A stretch of DNA of 64,000 bases from NCBI RefSeq assembly GCF_003852315.1, contig NZ_CP027762.1, forward strand, positions 3,143,501-3,207,500. Direction: 5' to 3'. The translations under genes and the position numbers were made by a program. The DNA comes from Pseudomonas sp. LBUM920. Lineage in GTDB: Bacteria > Pseudomonadota > Gammaproteobacteria > Pseudomonadales > Pseudomonadaceae. Shown piece after piece: positions 33,170 through 42,961 of this stretch (its first letter is position 1; each line of letters begins with the position of its first letter). The notes under the pieces are model-generated. The model saw nothing but the letters and a program-made list of their open reading frames with translations, was not told the DNA's origin and did not search any database.

Positions 33170-34527
33170 GCTGCAATCTTTTGAGCTTTCACCTTGGCAC
33201 GTCGTTCATACCAGACCAGCATCGGCTGGGTACTCAGGCCATGAACGACGATGCTCAAGGCGATCACCGACACCGTAAGGTTCACCGCCACCGCACTGCT
33301 GGTGCCGATCAACCCATGGTTGAGCGCGTAAAACAGGTAGTAGATGCTGCCGATCCCGCGAATGCCGAACCAGCCCATCAAGCCACGCTGCCGATAGTCG
33401 ATCAGGCTGCCCCAAGGCACCGCCAGCACACTCGCCGGCCGAATCACGCAAAACAACAGCGCCGCCACCGGCAGCGCGCGCCAGTCCCAATGACTGACCA
33501 GAATGATCCCCAGCAGCGTCACCAGGAAAACCTCCATCGAGCGCTCCACCAGGCTGCCGAATGACAGCATGTCGCCCATCATCACACCGGCGGCGATCTG
33601 CGTGTCTTGCAGTTCACTGACATCACCTTGGAGCGCGCGCGCAGGTTCCACCTCCAGATGGCCCACCACCGGCAATGCCAAGTGCTCGGAGGGCGTCTGC
33701 GAATTGCCCGTGGACCTGAACTCTGCCTGGCGCAAGCCGAGCCCGGCGGCGAACACCGACAAAAAGCCGTAGCCGCCCACCGCCTCGGCCGCCACGTAGG
33801 CCAGGGCGATCAACGCCAGCGTCAGGTAATCGTTGGGTGACAAGGTGCTGTCTTCATTGGTGATGCGCATCCACAAGGTCACGCGGCCGATGCCCCGGCC
33901 CATCCAGTAGCCGATCAGCAACCCGGCCGGTACGGCCCACAGCAGGTTTTTCAGGGCCCAGCCGCCCAGCCAGTCACCGTCAAAGCCGCCATGCTGCATG
34001 AATAACAGCGCAAAGATCACAAACGGAAACGCCGTGCCATCGTTCAAGCCGGCCTCGCCTGACAGGCCAAAACGCAGCGCGTCATAGTCCTGCGCATTGT
34101 TGACCTGAACCAGGCCGGCCAGCACCGGGTCGGTCGGCGCAAGAATGGCACCGACCAGCAGCGAAACGCCCCAGGAAAGCCCGAACAGGTAATGCAGCGC
34201 GAGGCCACTGCCCAGGATAGTCAGCAACATCACCGGGCCTGCCATGCCAAACGCAATGCGCCAGGTGCGATGCCGCAATGGCAGGCGCAGCTTCAAGCCG
34301 CTGACGAACAGCGAAAACAGCACCGCCACTTCCGTCAAGTGCTCCATCCAGCGTGCGGAAGCCTTGATGTCCATCTGCAGCAGGTCCATGCCCAGCGGGC
34401 CGATGGCGATGCCCAGCAACAGGCAGACTGCCGAGGTCGTCACCGGCATCCAGCGCAGGTAGGAGGAGGTGAGGGCGAGGGTCAGCAATACCGCGCCGAG
34501 TACGGCCAACCAAAGAATAAAAGTCAT
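33160..34527 (-). CDS. Cation:proton antiporter (NhaP/CPA1 type)
   Basis: A 455-residue integral membrane protein with about 12 hydrophobic helices, of the monovalent cation:proton antiporter-1 family (Na+/H+ exchange). The family motif ILAPTDPVLAGLVQ and the ion-binding ND pair in GLNDGTAFPFVIFAL are present. The segment GWFGIRGIGSIYYLFYALN is the conserved Gly-Arg-Gly region of CPA1 proteins. The C-terminal tail is short and basic (YERRAKVKAQKI), with no regulatory domain. It is a single gene whose end overlaps the small acidic gene by 10 bases. Confidence 0.93.
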   Translation of the reverse strand: MTFILWLAVLGAVLLTLALTSSYLRWMPVTTSAVCLLLGIAIGPLGMDLLQMDIKASARWMEHLTEVAVLFSLFVSGLKLRLPLRHRTWRIAFGMAGPVMLLTILGSGLALHYLFGLSWGVSLLVGAILAPTDPVLAGLVQVNNAQDYDALRFGLSGEAGLNDGTAFPFVIFALLFMQHGGFDGDWLGGWALKNLLWAVPAGLLIGYWMGRGIGRVTLWMRITNEDSTLSPNDYLTLALIALAYVAAEAVGGYGFLSVFAAGLGLRQAEFRSTGNSQTPSEHLALPVVGHLEVEPARALQGDVSELQDTQIAAGVMMGDMLSFGSLVERSMEVFLVTLLGIILVSHWDWRALPVAALLFCVIRPASVLAVPWGSLIDYRQRGLMGWFGIRGIGSIYYLFYALNHGLIGTSSAVAVNLTVSVIALSIVVHGLSTQPMLVWYERRAKVKAQKIAAQS

Positions 34528-34599
34528 CGAACGTGCACCGTGGCCGTGGTTTGTAGCCGTTGGAGGACCACGACCCGGTACTGGTTCAAAGTTGTTGGA

Positions 34600-37500
34600 T
34601 CAGGTGTTGATCCACGAATGGTCGGCGCCGATCCTGATGTTGAACCGGTAGCGAAGCGGGTAGTAGTGGTGTTTGATTTTTTGTATCTGCTCACGCAGAT
34701 GATCCGGTGGCGCAAGCCCTTTGCTGGCGTAGACGCCAAGCACGTCGTTTTCAATGTCGACGATAGGGCCGGACGAGACGAGGCTGCCGTCGACCAGCTT
34801 GGACTCTTTGGCTAATCCATCCAAACCCAGGTCGTACAGGTCGGGCCGTTTCGACTTGAGGATGTCATTGAACAGATTCGGGCCTGCGGTCTCGAATATC
34901 TTGCGTTCATAAGCGCTGAATTCGGGTGTGTAGTGCACCCGGCCATTGGCGGATTTCGTGGCAGTGGGGCGGTTGGCCGCGAAGTACGCCTTGTTGGCTT
35001 TAAAACGTTGGTTCATCTGCGTGATCATCGCCTCGATGACCGGGTTGCCAGGGCGTGTCGCGAAGTTACTGGTGTTATAGAACGGCGTGTAGTCGGTCAG
35101 GCTATGCACGACCGGCGCGCCGAGCAGAACATCGTCAGCGCCGGCGAGCAATGCGTCGGTGCCGATGTTTTTTTGAATGACGTCATCGGTGTCCAGGTAC
35201 ACACCGCCGTGCTTGTTCATGATGGGATAACGCGCAACGTCCGAGGCGGCCGCCAGGTTTTTGCCTTGCCCCTGCCGAAAGTAGTCGTACATTTCGCCGC
35301 GCCTGAGCTGCTTGAAGACTTCGTCCTCATGCAGGTTCACGATCTTCACGCCGGGCACCTTGCTCTCCAGCGTGTTTTTTATGCGTTGAAACACCGCCGG
35401 GCTGTCGGCATCGACGTGAAGAATGGAGGTATAACCGGGCGCCTGAGTGGCGTTCCTGGCGATGTTGTCGGCCAGGTGCGACGGTATTTCCTGGCCGGCC
35501 CAAAAGTAGTGCAGCGCCTTGGGCAGCGGTTTCACTTCGTTTGGCAGCTTCAGCACCGACGGCGGTGAGACATCAATAAAGGTGTACTGATGCGCGTCGG
35601 CCTTTTTAGCTTTGCTGAACTCATCAAGCGTTCCCCGTTGCCACTTGCCCTTGGCACTTCGCCAGAAATACTTCGCGGGCGTGTCATCGATACCGGTGGC
35701 GAGCGGGGTCAGTTTCCACGCGCCGGCCGAACTGTCGAAGATGACGCTGTGTTCGGCGCCTTTGTGATTGAGCCTGAACGGCGTGGCTGCATGTTCGACG
35801 ACGTCGATGTCATCCATCGGGACCACGTAAGTGCTGTCGCCAAACTTCCAGGGCGTGGGTGTGTCATGAGCGCCACCCAGCAGCCGGGCGGACCTGGAGG
35901 TGGGTTCCCAGCCGGACACACCGAGGTCCCTGATGGCGATGTCTGGCCCCGTGCCATTGGGGTGCCGGATGACGCGCTGGCCATCCTTCAACCGTGACTC
36001 ATAAAGTGTTCCGTCGACCTTTACATATTCTTTTTTACTGCGGCCTACATACACGTTGCCCTGCAAGCCCTTGGTCGACAGCGCGTGCGGGGCGATGTGT
36101 CTGGCTTCATAACCGCGCAGGTTGGCGTCCAGTGTCCGGGTCTCGCCACTGGCCGCCAGGCGCTTGGGCGTGAAGTCTTTGAGCGGGGGGCCAAAGGGGT
36201 ATTTTTTTACCGCGTCGTATTGGTGCCAGTGACCCTGGAACAGTACGGCATGACCTTCAACAGTGTGTTGCCCGACCTTGAACGTGCCGTTCGCCGCCAG
36301 ACCCTGTTGCCGATCGGCGATCTTTACCAGGTCATCGCCGCCGAGGGCGTGCAGGCTGCTGGCGTCGTTTGAGTTGGGGCTGTCGACGACAAAATTTTCC
36401 AGCGGTTTGCCGTACGCCTGTTGGGTGCGCGGATTAACGGCATACCACTGTTGCGTCGCCTCATCGAATGTGGCCAGCGCTGGGGTGCTCTGCGCGCGGT
36501 GGGAGGCCCTGAAGGTGCCTTGCGCGATATCGGGCTTTTTCGCCAACTCAAGCAAGTTGACACTGCGGTAAGACCCGCGCAGGTGCTTGAGGCCCTTATA
36601 GCTGGCGCCGGCTAAGCTGCGGACGCCGTTGGCGACTCCGCGCGCCAGGTCATCCACCCCACTCAGGGGGTTGAGCGAGCCGACCGCCGCACGCCCGACA
36701 ATCTTGAACGTCTGGCCGAGCCTGGAGATGGCCGACGCGCCGGCAAATGCGCCTTTCGCGCCCTTGGCCGCAGCCCCCAGGCCCACCGCGAAACCAAAGA
36801 TATCGAAGGCCAGATCGACGATACCGTCCTTCGCGTTGCCGTCGATGAAATGCTTGATGGCTGACCTGAACGGGATCAGATTCAGCGCTACGTCCTCAAC
36901 CACCTTATAGGTCGGTACTTCAGTGTCGAACCTCGTCACGCCTCTGGCGCTGCGGTGCACTGCGGGCAGGTTGATGTCTTCAATCAGCGCATCGGCCATG
37001 TACCGGGTTCGGTCACTGGCGAAGCTATCAGGCACGGTGTGCGCACCTTTGCGCTCATCCAGCAGGGCCGATGAGTATTCACCCGCAGGCTTTACGGCAT
37101 CGTAGCGTTTGCCGGGTGACGGATACCAACCGCCGGCGGGTGGGTACGCTTTGTAGGTCTGGCCCGGCCGCCGGGTCACCGTGCCCTTGAGGCGGTCGAC
37201 TGCATAGGTCATGGCCTTGCCATTGCGCTGGGTCTCGACCAGTAGAACGCCTTCTGCAACGCGGCGATCGTCTCGGCTGTATTCAATTTCCTTGCGCACG
37301 CTTATTTTGCCGAATTCCAGGTTTTGCCGGTCTTCCAGCGGCAGCTTGGCGATCAAGTGCTTGAGTTGCGCAGTGGTGGTCTTTTTTACCCGGCTGGCGT
37401 AAGCCCCAAACGCTTCATCAAACGCATCCTGCGGACGCGGCAGGTCTTTAAGCGTCGCCAGAGCGGCGTTGATGTTGATCGCATGCGAGGACGCTACCCA

Positions 37501-39624
37501 AGCCCCCGGCGCGCCATCCGTGGGCAAAGTGACGTTGCCCAACGTCACCGCATTGGCAGCCGCGCGACCGGCCCGGCCCCAATCATCGGACGAGTCGGGC
37601 GCGCCGAGCAGGGCTCTGCCGTCGATAAACAGATCCAGCAGCGAGTAAGGCCCCGGGAAGTGCCTGCTGGCGGGCTGCGAGGTGATGCATTTTTCTTCGA
37701 ACAGGTTCGGGTCCATCGCCGGCAAAGCGAGTTTCAGTTGTGCCAGCGCCAGCGCTTTTGTGGTCGGCATCTCGCCGATCTGCGTTTGGGCAGCCTCTCT
37801 CAACTCATTGACCTGGGCACTGAATCGCTGACGCACCAGGGCCATGGCTGCATCGGTGGTCGGGTAGTGCAGGCCATTGCCAACGGCCCAGTCCTTGATC
37901 GCTTCATGCTGGGCGGCGTATTCAATGCGGCGCTCGTCATCGGTCACGGGTGCAATGCTGCCCTCCAGCATGACGCGCGCATAGCTCATCGCTGCCGTTG
38001 CCCCTGGCGATTTTGCCTCGATGCGCGCGACTGCCGTGGCAAAGCTGACCCAGCTGTGGGTGCCCACGGCCACCTGATCGGGGATGTCCTTGACCAGAAG
38101 CGCCGGCGCCCGGCTGGCAAGCAAAAGGTGAGTCAGCATGCAAGCGGTGGCCGGGGAGGACGCTCGCCCGGTGGCCACCAGGTGGTCTTCCATCTCGCTG
38201 ATGATCGTAGACGCGGACTTGCCAGCGTTTTCGGCGCAGAACAGCGTGTAACCTTCAATGCTCAGGGGCGTGTCTGGTCGCGCAGCGCCAAACGGATCGG
38301 TCAGGCTGACACGCTCCACGTTCAATGCCGCCAGTAGCCAATCGGTGGCACTGCCCTTGATTGACCGTGCCTCGAAGCTGGCCTGGATGGCCTCGCCCAG
38401 TGCCGTGCCTCTGGGTGTGTTGAGCAACTCGTCGAGTAAGCGTCGCGGCTGGCTCAGCGCTGAGGGCGTGAGGGGCCTGTTGTCGAGCAAGTACTCCAGG
38501 ACATTGTTAAACGGGCGCACATCAATGTCGCCAAAGCCGCCTGCGTACAGGCCGCTGCTCAACAGTCGCTGGTTGCGCTGATCCAGGGGTTGCGGCCAGC
38601 TCAGCGCACCGCCAAGGTTCCCGTGGGTGGGGGTATTGGGCGGTGGCGTGGTGATTGCTTGGGCAAGGTTGTCCATGGCTTCGCGGCTGGTCGGCACATC
38701 CCAGCCGTTATCTTCCAGGAACCGCTTGAGGTTGACCTCGGCCCACGCCTGCGTGTGATCGCTGCGGTAAGTGCTGTGGGTGCCCAGTTGAATGGTGTTT
38801 TCCTGTAACTCATCGGCGATGTCGGCATTTGATCGCGTGCCGTCTTTCAACTGCGCTGACAAGTACCGTAACGACGCTGCGGCCTGGTGCTGCGCGTGCG
38901 TATCGTCGACGACGGATTTCTGGCTTTGCAGGGCACCTTCGCTGCGCGATTCCACCACGTCGGAAAAAACCACCGGGTCGAGCCTGGCGAAGCGGCGCTC
39001 GCGGCTGAGTACGTCGGCGCGCTGTGTCAGCGCTGAGCCCGAAAGGTGGGGCGGCTCTTTATAAAAGTTGCCCACCAGCGCCAACGGAGCGATGTGCTCG
39101 TTTGTAGCGCCCGGCAGGGTGACGGTCGCATCTGCCTGGCCGGCTGCGATGACGCGTGCCGCCTGGAGCACCGGGCCGCTGATGGCGCCCCAGTCTCTGT
39201 CGTCCAGCCCCAGCGTGTGCAGCGTCTGGGCGGGATCCAGGTAGCGCTTGAGCGTGAATTGAATCCGCCCCGACGCCGGGTTGAGGCTGATCGAGTGGCT
39301 GTCTATGCCCTTGTCATGGATCCACTGGGCCACGTCCGGTGATCGCAAGGCGTTTGCCAGCTGCGCCCACCACTGGCCGAAGGTTGAATGCGCGGGAATG
39401 GGCCAGATTTTCTGGTCAGCATCGCGGGCGGTCACGCCGGTTGCGCCGCGCAGTGCAGCGCCGTATTGAGCCGCCAGCTCGCGATCACCGTGGGCCCGGG
39501 TGCCTTCGATGTCTGGCTGAATGGGCGCGCCGGGCTCAGAGGTGAGCCTGGGCGGCGCAACGCTGCTGTCAGGAACCTGCGTTGGCTGCACGTGCGCAGC
39601 GTGAGGGTTGGAAATACGGGTCAT
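34600..39624 (-). CDS. Large toxin-like protein with C-terminal TcdA/TcdB-type glycosyltransferase domain
   Basis: A 1674-residue protein. About residues 1367-1600 form a glycosyltransferase of the TcdA/TcdB sugar-binding group. LPKALHYFWAGQEIP opens it, and ASDVARYPIMNKHGGVYLDTDD carries the D-x-D motif (Asp1478, Asp1480), which should bind manganese and the nucleotide sugar. About residues 930-960 are hydrophobic and Gly/Ala-rich (FAVGLGAAAKGAKGAFAGA), possibly a membrane-insertion segment. The first 900 residues match nothing I recognise. No signal peptide, VgrG, PAAR or RTX part is visible. ATG at 39624 has AGGTGA 8 bases upstream; an in-frame ATG at 39750 has a poorer site. No immunity-like small gene adjoins it, which favours a eukaryote-directed effector over an interbacterial toxin. 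The delivery route is unknown. Confidence 0.85.
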   Translation of the reverse strand: MTRISNPHAAHVQPTQVPDSSVAPPRLTSEPGAPIQPDIEGTRAHGDRELAAQYGAALRGATGVTARDADQKIWPIPAHSTFGQWWAQLANALRSPDVAQWIHDKGIDSHSISLNPASGRIQFTLKRYLDPAQTLHTLGLDDRDWGAISGPVLQAARVIAAGQADATVTLPGATNEHIAPLALVGNFYKEPPHLSGSALTQRADVLSRERRFARLDPVVFSDVVESRSEGALQSQKSVVDDTHAQHQAAASLRYLSAQLKDGTRSNADIADELQENTIQLGTHSTYRSDHTQAWAEVNLKRFLEDNGWDVPTSREAMDNLAQAITTPPPNTPTHGNLGGALSWPQPLDQRNQRLLSSGLYAGGFGDIDVRPFNNVLEYLLDNRPLTPSALSQPRRLLDELLNTPRGTALGEAIQASFEARSIKGSATDWLLAALNVERVSLTDPFGAARPDTPLSIEGYTLFCAENAGKSASTIISEMEDHLVATGRASSPATACMLTHLLLASRAPALLVKDIPDQVAVGTHSWVSFATAVARIEAKSPGATAAMSYARVMLEGSIAPVTDDERRIEYAAQHEAIKDWAVGNGLHYPTTDAAMALVRQRFSAQVNELREAAQTQIGEMPTTKALALAQLKLALPAMDPNLFEEKCITSQPASRHFPGPYSLLDLFIDGRALLGAPDSSDDWGRAGRAAANAVTLGNVTLPTDGAPGAWVASSHAININAALATLKDLPRPQDAFDEAFGAYASRVKKTTTAQLKHLIAKLPLEDRQNLEFGKISVRKEIEYSRDDRRVAEGVLLVETQRNGKAMTYAVDRLKGTVTRRPGQTYKAYPPAGGWYPSPGKRYDAVKPAGEYSSALLDERKGAHTVPDSFASDRTRYMADALIEDINLPAVHRSARGVTRFDTEVPTYKVVEDVALNLIPFRSAIKHFIDGNAKDGIVDLAFDIFGFAVGLGAAAKGAKGAFAGASAISRLGQTFKIVGRAAVGSLNPLSGVDDLARGVANGVRSLAGASYKGLKHLRGSYRSVNLLELAKKPDIAQGTFRASHRAQSTPALATFDEATQQWYAVNPRTQQAYGKPLENFVVDSPNSNDASSLHALGGDDLVKIADRQQGLAANGTFKVGQHTVEGHAVLFQGHWHQYDAVKKYPFGPPLKDFTPKRLAASGETRTLDANLRGYEARHIAPHALSTKGLQGNVYVGRSKKEYVKVDGTLYESRLKDGQRVIRHPNGTGPDIAIRDLGVSGWEPTSRSARLLGGAHDTPTPWKFGDSTYVVPMDDIDVVEHAATPFRLNHKGAEHSVIFDSSAGAWKLTPLATGIDDTPAKYFWRSAKGKWQRGTLDEFSKAKKADAHQYTFIDVSPPSVLKLPNEVKPLPKALHYFWAGQEIPSHLADNIARNATQAPGYTSILHVDADSPAVFQRIKNTLESKVPGVKIVNLHEDEVFKQLRRGEMYDYFRQGQGKNLAAASDVARYPIMNKHGGVYLDTDDVIQKNIGTDALLAGADDVLLGAPVVHSLTDYTPFYNTSNFATRPGNPVIEAMITQMNQRFKANKAYFAANRPTATKSANGRVHYTPEFSAYERKIFETAGPNLFNDILKSKRPDLYDLGLDGLAKESKLVDGSLVSSGPIVDIENDVLGVYASKGLAPPDHLREQIQKIKHHYYPLRYRFNIRIGADHSWINT

Positions 39625-39807
39625 AAAGTCTGTCACCTGGGCAGGGAATACGCCACGGCACAGTGGCGTGGCCTCCCCTTGTGGCAGTAGTGCGTGCAGC
39701 GATTCCGTCGCCTGGCGGCGATAATCTTTACCCCTGATGTCAGCCTTCATGCTCGGATGCCAGGGGTGTCCGTTCGGCTACATCAACGGCTGACATCCCT
39801 TACAGGC

Positions 39808-40734
39808 TCAAGGCCTTTGCATTAACTGCGAGCCGATGGTGTTCAGCCGAATCATGTCCATCAACTGGCGCAACCCTGGCTGCGATTGCCGGCGGCTGGC
39901 GTAGTACATGCACAACGGTTCGCCCAGGCAGGCCCAGTCGGGCATCACTTCCACCAGACGGCCGTCGGCCAGTTCCTGTTGCACACGGTTGGACAGGCAG
40001 TAGGCAATGCCCACACCTTGCAGCGCGGCATTGACGATGGTTTCAGTGTCGGCTGCGCTGAAATGGCCAGGCACGTCGATGCGCTGTTGACGCGGGCCGT
40101 TGCCCAGTTCCCATTTGTAAGTGGTCTTGTCTCCCAGGTACATGCGGATGCACGCGTGTTGCAGCAGGTCTTTGGGAACCTGTGGCGTCCCGTGACGTGC
40201 GAGGTAGGCAGGGGAGGCGACCACGATCCAGCGCAACGGGCCGGTCAGCGGCACCGCGACCATGTCTTGTGGCACGGTCGCGCCATACCGGATACCGGCG
40301 TCGTAGCCTTCGGCAATGATGTCGATCATCGCGTCCTGCACGATCAGGTCCAGGCGCAGTTGCGGGTAGGCGGTGGCGAAGTCGCCGAGGATCGGCGCCA
40401 ACAGCAGCACCGCGGCATCCCTGGGCACATTGAGACGCAGGCGGCCAATCGGCGCTTCACGGTACAGCTCGAGGGTGTCGAGGCCGTCCTGGATCGTGGC
40501 AAAACCCAGGCTGAGCTTTTCGGCGAGCAGGGTGCCGGCGTCGGTGGGCTCCACGGCGCGGCTGGTACGGTACAGCAACTTGACCCCAAGGCGGGTTTCC
40601 AGGTTGCGCATGGTGTGGCTCAACGCCGACGTGGTTACCCCCAGTTCGTGGGCGGCATGGCGGAAACTGCGACGGCGGATGATCGCCATGAACACATTCA
40701 GGTCGGCCAGTTCGGAACGATTGAAAGCAGCCAT
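39808..40734 (-). CDS. LysR family transcriptional regulator
   Basis: A 308-residue LysR regulator of the group with N-terminal LADLNVFMAIIRRRSFRHAAHELGVTTSALSHTM-type helix-turn-helix (residues about 9-60), followed by the periplasmic-binding-protein-like effector domain (APIGRLRLNVPRDAAVLLL; RYGATVPQDMVAVPL). ATG has AGAGG 6 bases upstream. It lies head to head with an aldo-keto reductase gene, and an 18-bp dyad sits in the shared promoter region, so it probably controls that gene. The effector is unknown. Confidence 0.93.
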   Translation of the reverse strand: MAAFNRSELADLNVFMAIIRRRSFRHAAHELGVTTSALSHTMRNLETRLGVKLLYRTSRAVEPTDAGTLLAEKLSLGFATIQDGLDTLELYREAPIGRLRLNVPRDAAVLLLAPILGDFATAYPQLRLDLIVQDAMIDIIAEGYDAGIRYGATVPQDMVAVPLTGPLRWIVVASPAYLARHGTPQVPKDLLQHACIRMYLGDKTTYKWELGNGPRQQRIDVPGHFSAADTETIVNAALQGVGIAYCLSNRVQQELADGRLVEVMPDWACLGEPLCMYYASRRQSQPGLRQLMDMIRLNTIGSQLMQRP

Positions 40735-40806
40735 TTCAAGCCTCTTTTATGGGAGTTCGGTTGCATGCGGCGTTGAGCCCTATTCAACCTCAGATGATCT
40801 AGAGTA

Positions 40807-40824
40807 ATTGCTTTTCTAAGCAAT
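40807..40824. promoter_or_regulatory. Candidate LysR operator
   Basis: ATTGCTT (40807-40813), spacer TTCT, AAGCAAT (40818-40824) is a perfect 7-bp inverted repeat in the LysR/aldo-keto reductase intergenic region, 24 bases before the reductase start. Length and T-N11-A-like symmetry fit a LysR site. Confidence 0.55.
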
Positions 40825-40847
40825 GTTGTGGGCAGGGGTATTTTTTT

Positions 40848-41831
40848 ATGCGCATCGAGACCATCCGGATTTCTGGCATAGACAAGCCGGTCTCGCGGAT
40901 TGCCCTTGGCACCTGGTCCATGGGCGGACACTTGTGGGGCGGCGCGGATGACGAACAGTCGACCAGGACCCTGCGCCATGCCTTGAACTGCGGCATCAAC
41001 CTGATCGACACCGCCCCGGTGTATGGCTTTGGGCTGTCCGAGGAGCTGATCGGCAAAGCCTTGCGCGGCGTACGTCACTCGGCAGTCATCGCTACCAAAG
41101 CCGGGCTGCAATGGGAAGACGGCACCCCGCGCCGCAATGCCACGGCCGAGCGCATTCGCAAAGAGGTCGAGGATTCATTGCGACGCCTGGAGACCGACTA
41201 CATCGACCTGTATCAGGTGCACTGGCCCGACCCGCTGGTGGCCCAGCAGGAAACCGCCGAGGCGCTGGAGCGCCTGCGTCGTGAAGGCAAGATCCTGGCG
41301 GTGGGCGTGAGCAACTACTCGAGTGCGCAGTTGGACGAGTTCAGTCGTCACACGGCCCTGGCCACGGTGCAACCGCCGTACAACGTGTTCGAGCGCGCCA
41401 TTGACAGCGACATCCTGCCGTATGCCAAGCGACACTCGCTGGTGGTGTTGGCTTATGGCCCGCTGTGCCGAGGGTTACTGGCCGGCAATATGCATTCGGC
41501 CACCCGCTTTGCGGGCGACGACGTACGCAATCTCGACCCCAAGTTCAGGGCGCCGCGTTTCGAGCAGTACCTGGCGGCGGTGGCGGCACTGGACGTGTAT
41601 GCCCGCGAATGCCATGGCAAATCCGTACTGGCCCTGGCACTGCGTTGGGTATTGGACCAGGGCCCAACCATCGCGCTGTGGGGTGCCCGTCGGCCGGAGC
41701 AGTTGAAGGGCTTCGACGAGGCATTCGGCTGGCACCTGAGCGCCGACGACTTGACACATATCGACCGTATTCTCGCCAGCACGATAAAAGATCCGATTGG
41801 CCCGGAATTTATGGCCCCAGCTAAACGTTAG
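40848..41831 (+). CDS. Aldo-keto reductase
   Basis: A 327-residue NADPH-dependent aldo-keto reductase. The barrel starts VSRIALGTWSMGG. The catalytic Asp and Tyr are in GINLIDTAPVYGFGLSEELIG, Lys in AVIATKAGLQWE, and His in DLYQVHWPDP. The C-terminal cofactor-binding part has ALRWVLDQGPTIALWGARRPEQL. AGGGG lies upstream of the ATG across a run of T. It is divergent from the LysR gene and likely under its control. Substrates of this branch are varied sugars and aldehydes, so no specific one is proposed. Confidence 0.93.
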   Translation: MRIETIRISGIDKPVSRIALGTWSMGGHLWGGADDEQSTRTLRHALNCGINLIDTAPVYGFGLSEELIGKALRGVRHSAVIATKAGLQWEDGTPRRNATAERIRKEVEDSLRRLETDYIDLYQVHWPDPLVAQQETAEALERLRREGKILAVGVSNYSSAQLDEFSRHTALATVQPPYNVFERAIDSDILPYAKRHSLVVLAYGPLCRGLLAGNMHSATRFAGDDVRNLDPKFRAPRFEQYLAAVAALDVYARECHGKSVLALALRWVLDQGPTIALWGARRPEQLKGFDEAFGWHLSADDLTHIDRILASTIKDPIGPEFMAPAKR

Positions 41832-41894
41832 CCCTAGCGACAGGGAGGTCAGCGAGAAAAATAACTGACATCCCCGTACGTTGAGGTTTTTTGC

Positions 41895-42650
41895 ATGAAG
41901 CGCGGTACCGTATTCAAGATCGCTGGTGGTTTGCTGTGTGTGCTTGCGCTGGTCGGCGCCTGGCAGTGGCGGGGCAACCCCGATGCTTTATGGCATATCG
42001 TCAGCCAGCAATGCGTGCCCCATCAGCAACAGCAGCAAAACCCCAGCCCGTGCCTGGCGGTGGACCTGGACCGTGGCTACACGCTGTTCAAAGACCGCAA
42101 TGGCCCGCTGCATGATGTGTTGATTCCGGTCGATAAGGTCACCGGCATTGAAGACCCCGCGCTGGGTCGACAGTTGCTGCCGCATTACTTTGCCCAGGCC
42201 TGGCGGCATCGCAGTGTGTTGTCCGACGGCTTGCAACAGCCTATTCCGGACGCGTTCCTCTCGGTGGCGATCAACTCACGTTACGGCCGCTCGCAAAACC
42301 AGTTGCACGTGCACATCGCGTGCCTGCGCCCGGAGGTGTTTGCCGCGCTGAACCGGCACAGCAACGGCCTCACCGCGCAGTGGCAGGTGCTGCCGACGCG
42401 CCTGAAGGGGCACACCTACAGCGCCCGCACGCTCACGCCGGCGGACGCCGATACGCTGGACCCGCTGGCCCTGCTGCGTGAGTACGTCGAGGCGCAGGGC
42501 GACGCGATGAGCCAGTACAGTCTGCTGATGACACCGCGCGCCGATGGCAGCCTGGTATTGCTGACCACGCACCTGGCGTTGACCGAACTCAACCTGGGGT
42601 CGGCCGGTGAGCTGCAGGACTACCGCTGTGACTTGATGAACGCACATTGA
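41895..42650 (+). CDS. cdh: CDP-diacylglycerol diphosphatase
   Basis: Membrane-anchored enzyme that hydrolyses CDP-diacylglycerol to phosphatidate and CMP, 251 residues, the usual Cdh length. The N-terminus is a single membrane anchor (FKIAGGLLCVLALVGAWQW). The HIT-like active site is QNQLHVHIACLRP. Other conserved pieces are the Cys pair in SQQCVPHQ and SPCLAVDL, and INSRYGRSQNQ. Overlapping its stop, a 37-codon TTG-initiated hydrophobic frame runs to 42760; I do not call it a gene. Confidence 0.93.
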   Translation: MKRGTVFKIAGGLLCVLALVGAWQWRGNPDALWHIVSQQCVPHQQQQQNPSPCLAVDLDRGYTLFKDRNGPLHDVLIPVDKVTGIEDPALGRQLLPHYFAQAWRHRSVLSDGLQQPIPDAFLSVAINSRYGRSQNQLHVHIACLRPEVFAALNRHSNGLTAQWQVLPTRLKGHTYSARTLTPADADTLDPLALLREYVEAQGDAMSQYSLLMTPRADGSLVLLTTHLALTELNLGSAGELQDYRCDLMNAH

Positions 42651-42961
42651 CCCCTTTCGGACCTGCCTGCCTGCGCTTGACGGTGTTGCCCTCGCTGTTC
42701 CTGCTCGTCGCTGTCGCAGCGGTGTGCGCCTGGGCAACGCCAGTACCCGCATGGGTTTGAACACGCGCTGAGCTGCATTTGAACCGGCCTAATACTGGGC
42801 GACCTACACCCGGTCACTTCATTCGCGACCTCTTTAACCGATAAACGACACCCGCCTGAACCTACCCATTGAACGACTGTTCAGTTTGCACTATGTTGAC
42901 CGCATCCACCCGTTTGCACCTGCACGGGTTCGCGCTTTCTTCTTGAACGAGAGGCTCTGGC
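42651..42961. other. Intergenic region upstream of the aminotransferase-ABC operon
   Basis: No convincing gene. The right part should hold the operon promoter, with the TGAAC-N4-GTTCA dyad at 42870-42883. A further TTTGAAC half-site pair (about 42756-42762 and 42779-42785) occurs upstream. The left part contains a weak hydrophobic frame. Confidence 0.5.
42870..42883. promoter_or_regulatory. Candidate operator of the TetR/BetI-like regulator, operon side
   Basis: TGAAC (42870-42874), spacer GACT, GTTCA (42879-42883). This is the same dyad, with the same spacing, as the perfect palindrome in front of the deacylase gene at 48775-48790. It lies about 80 bases before the start of the fusion gene. 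Confidence 0.65.
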
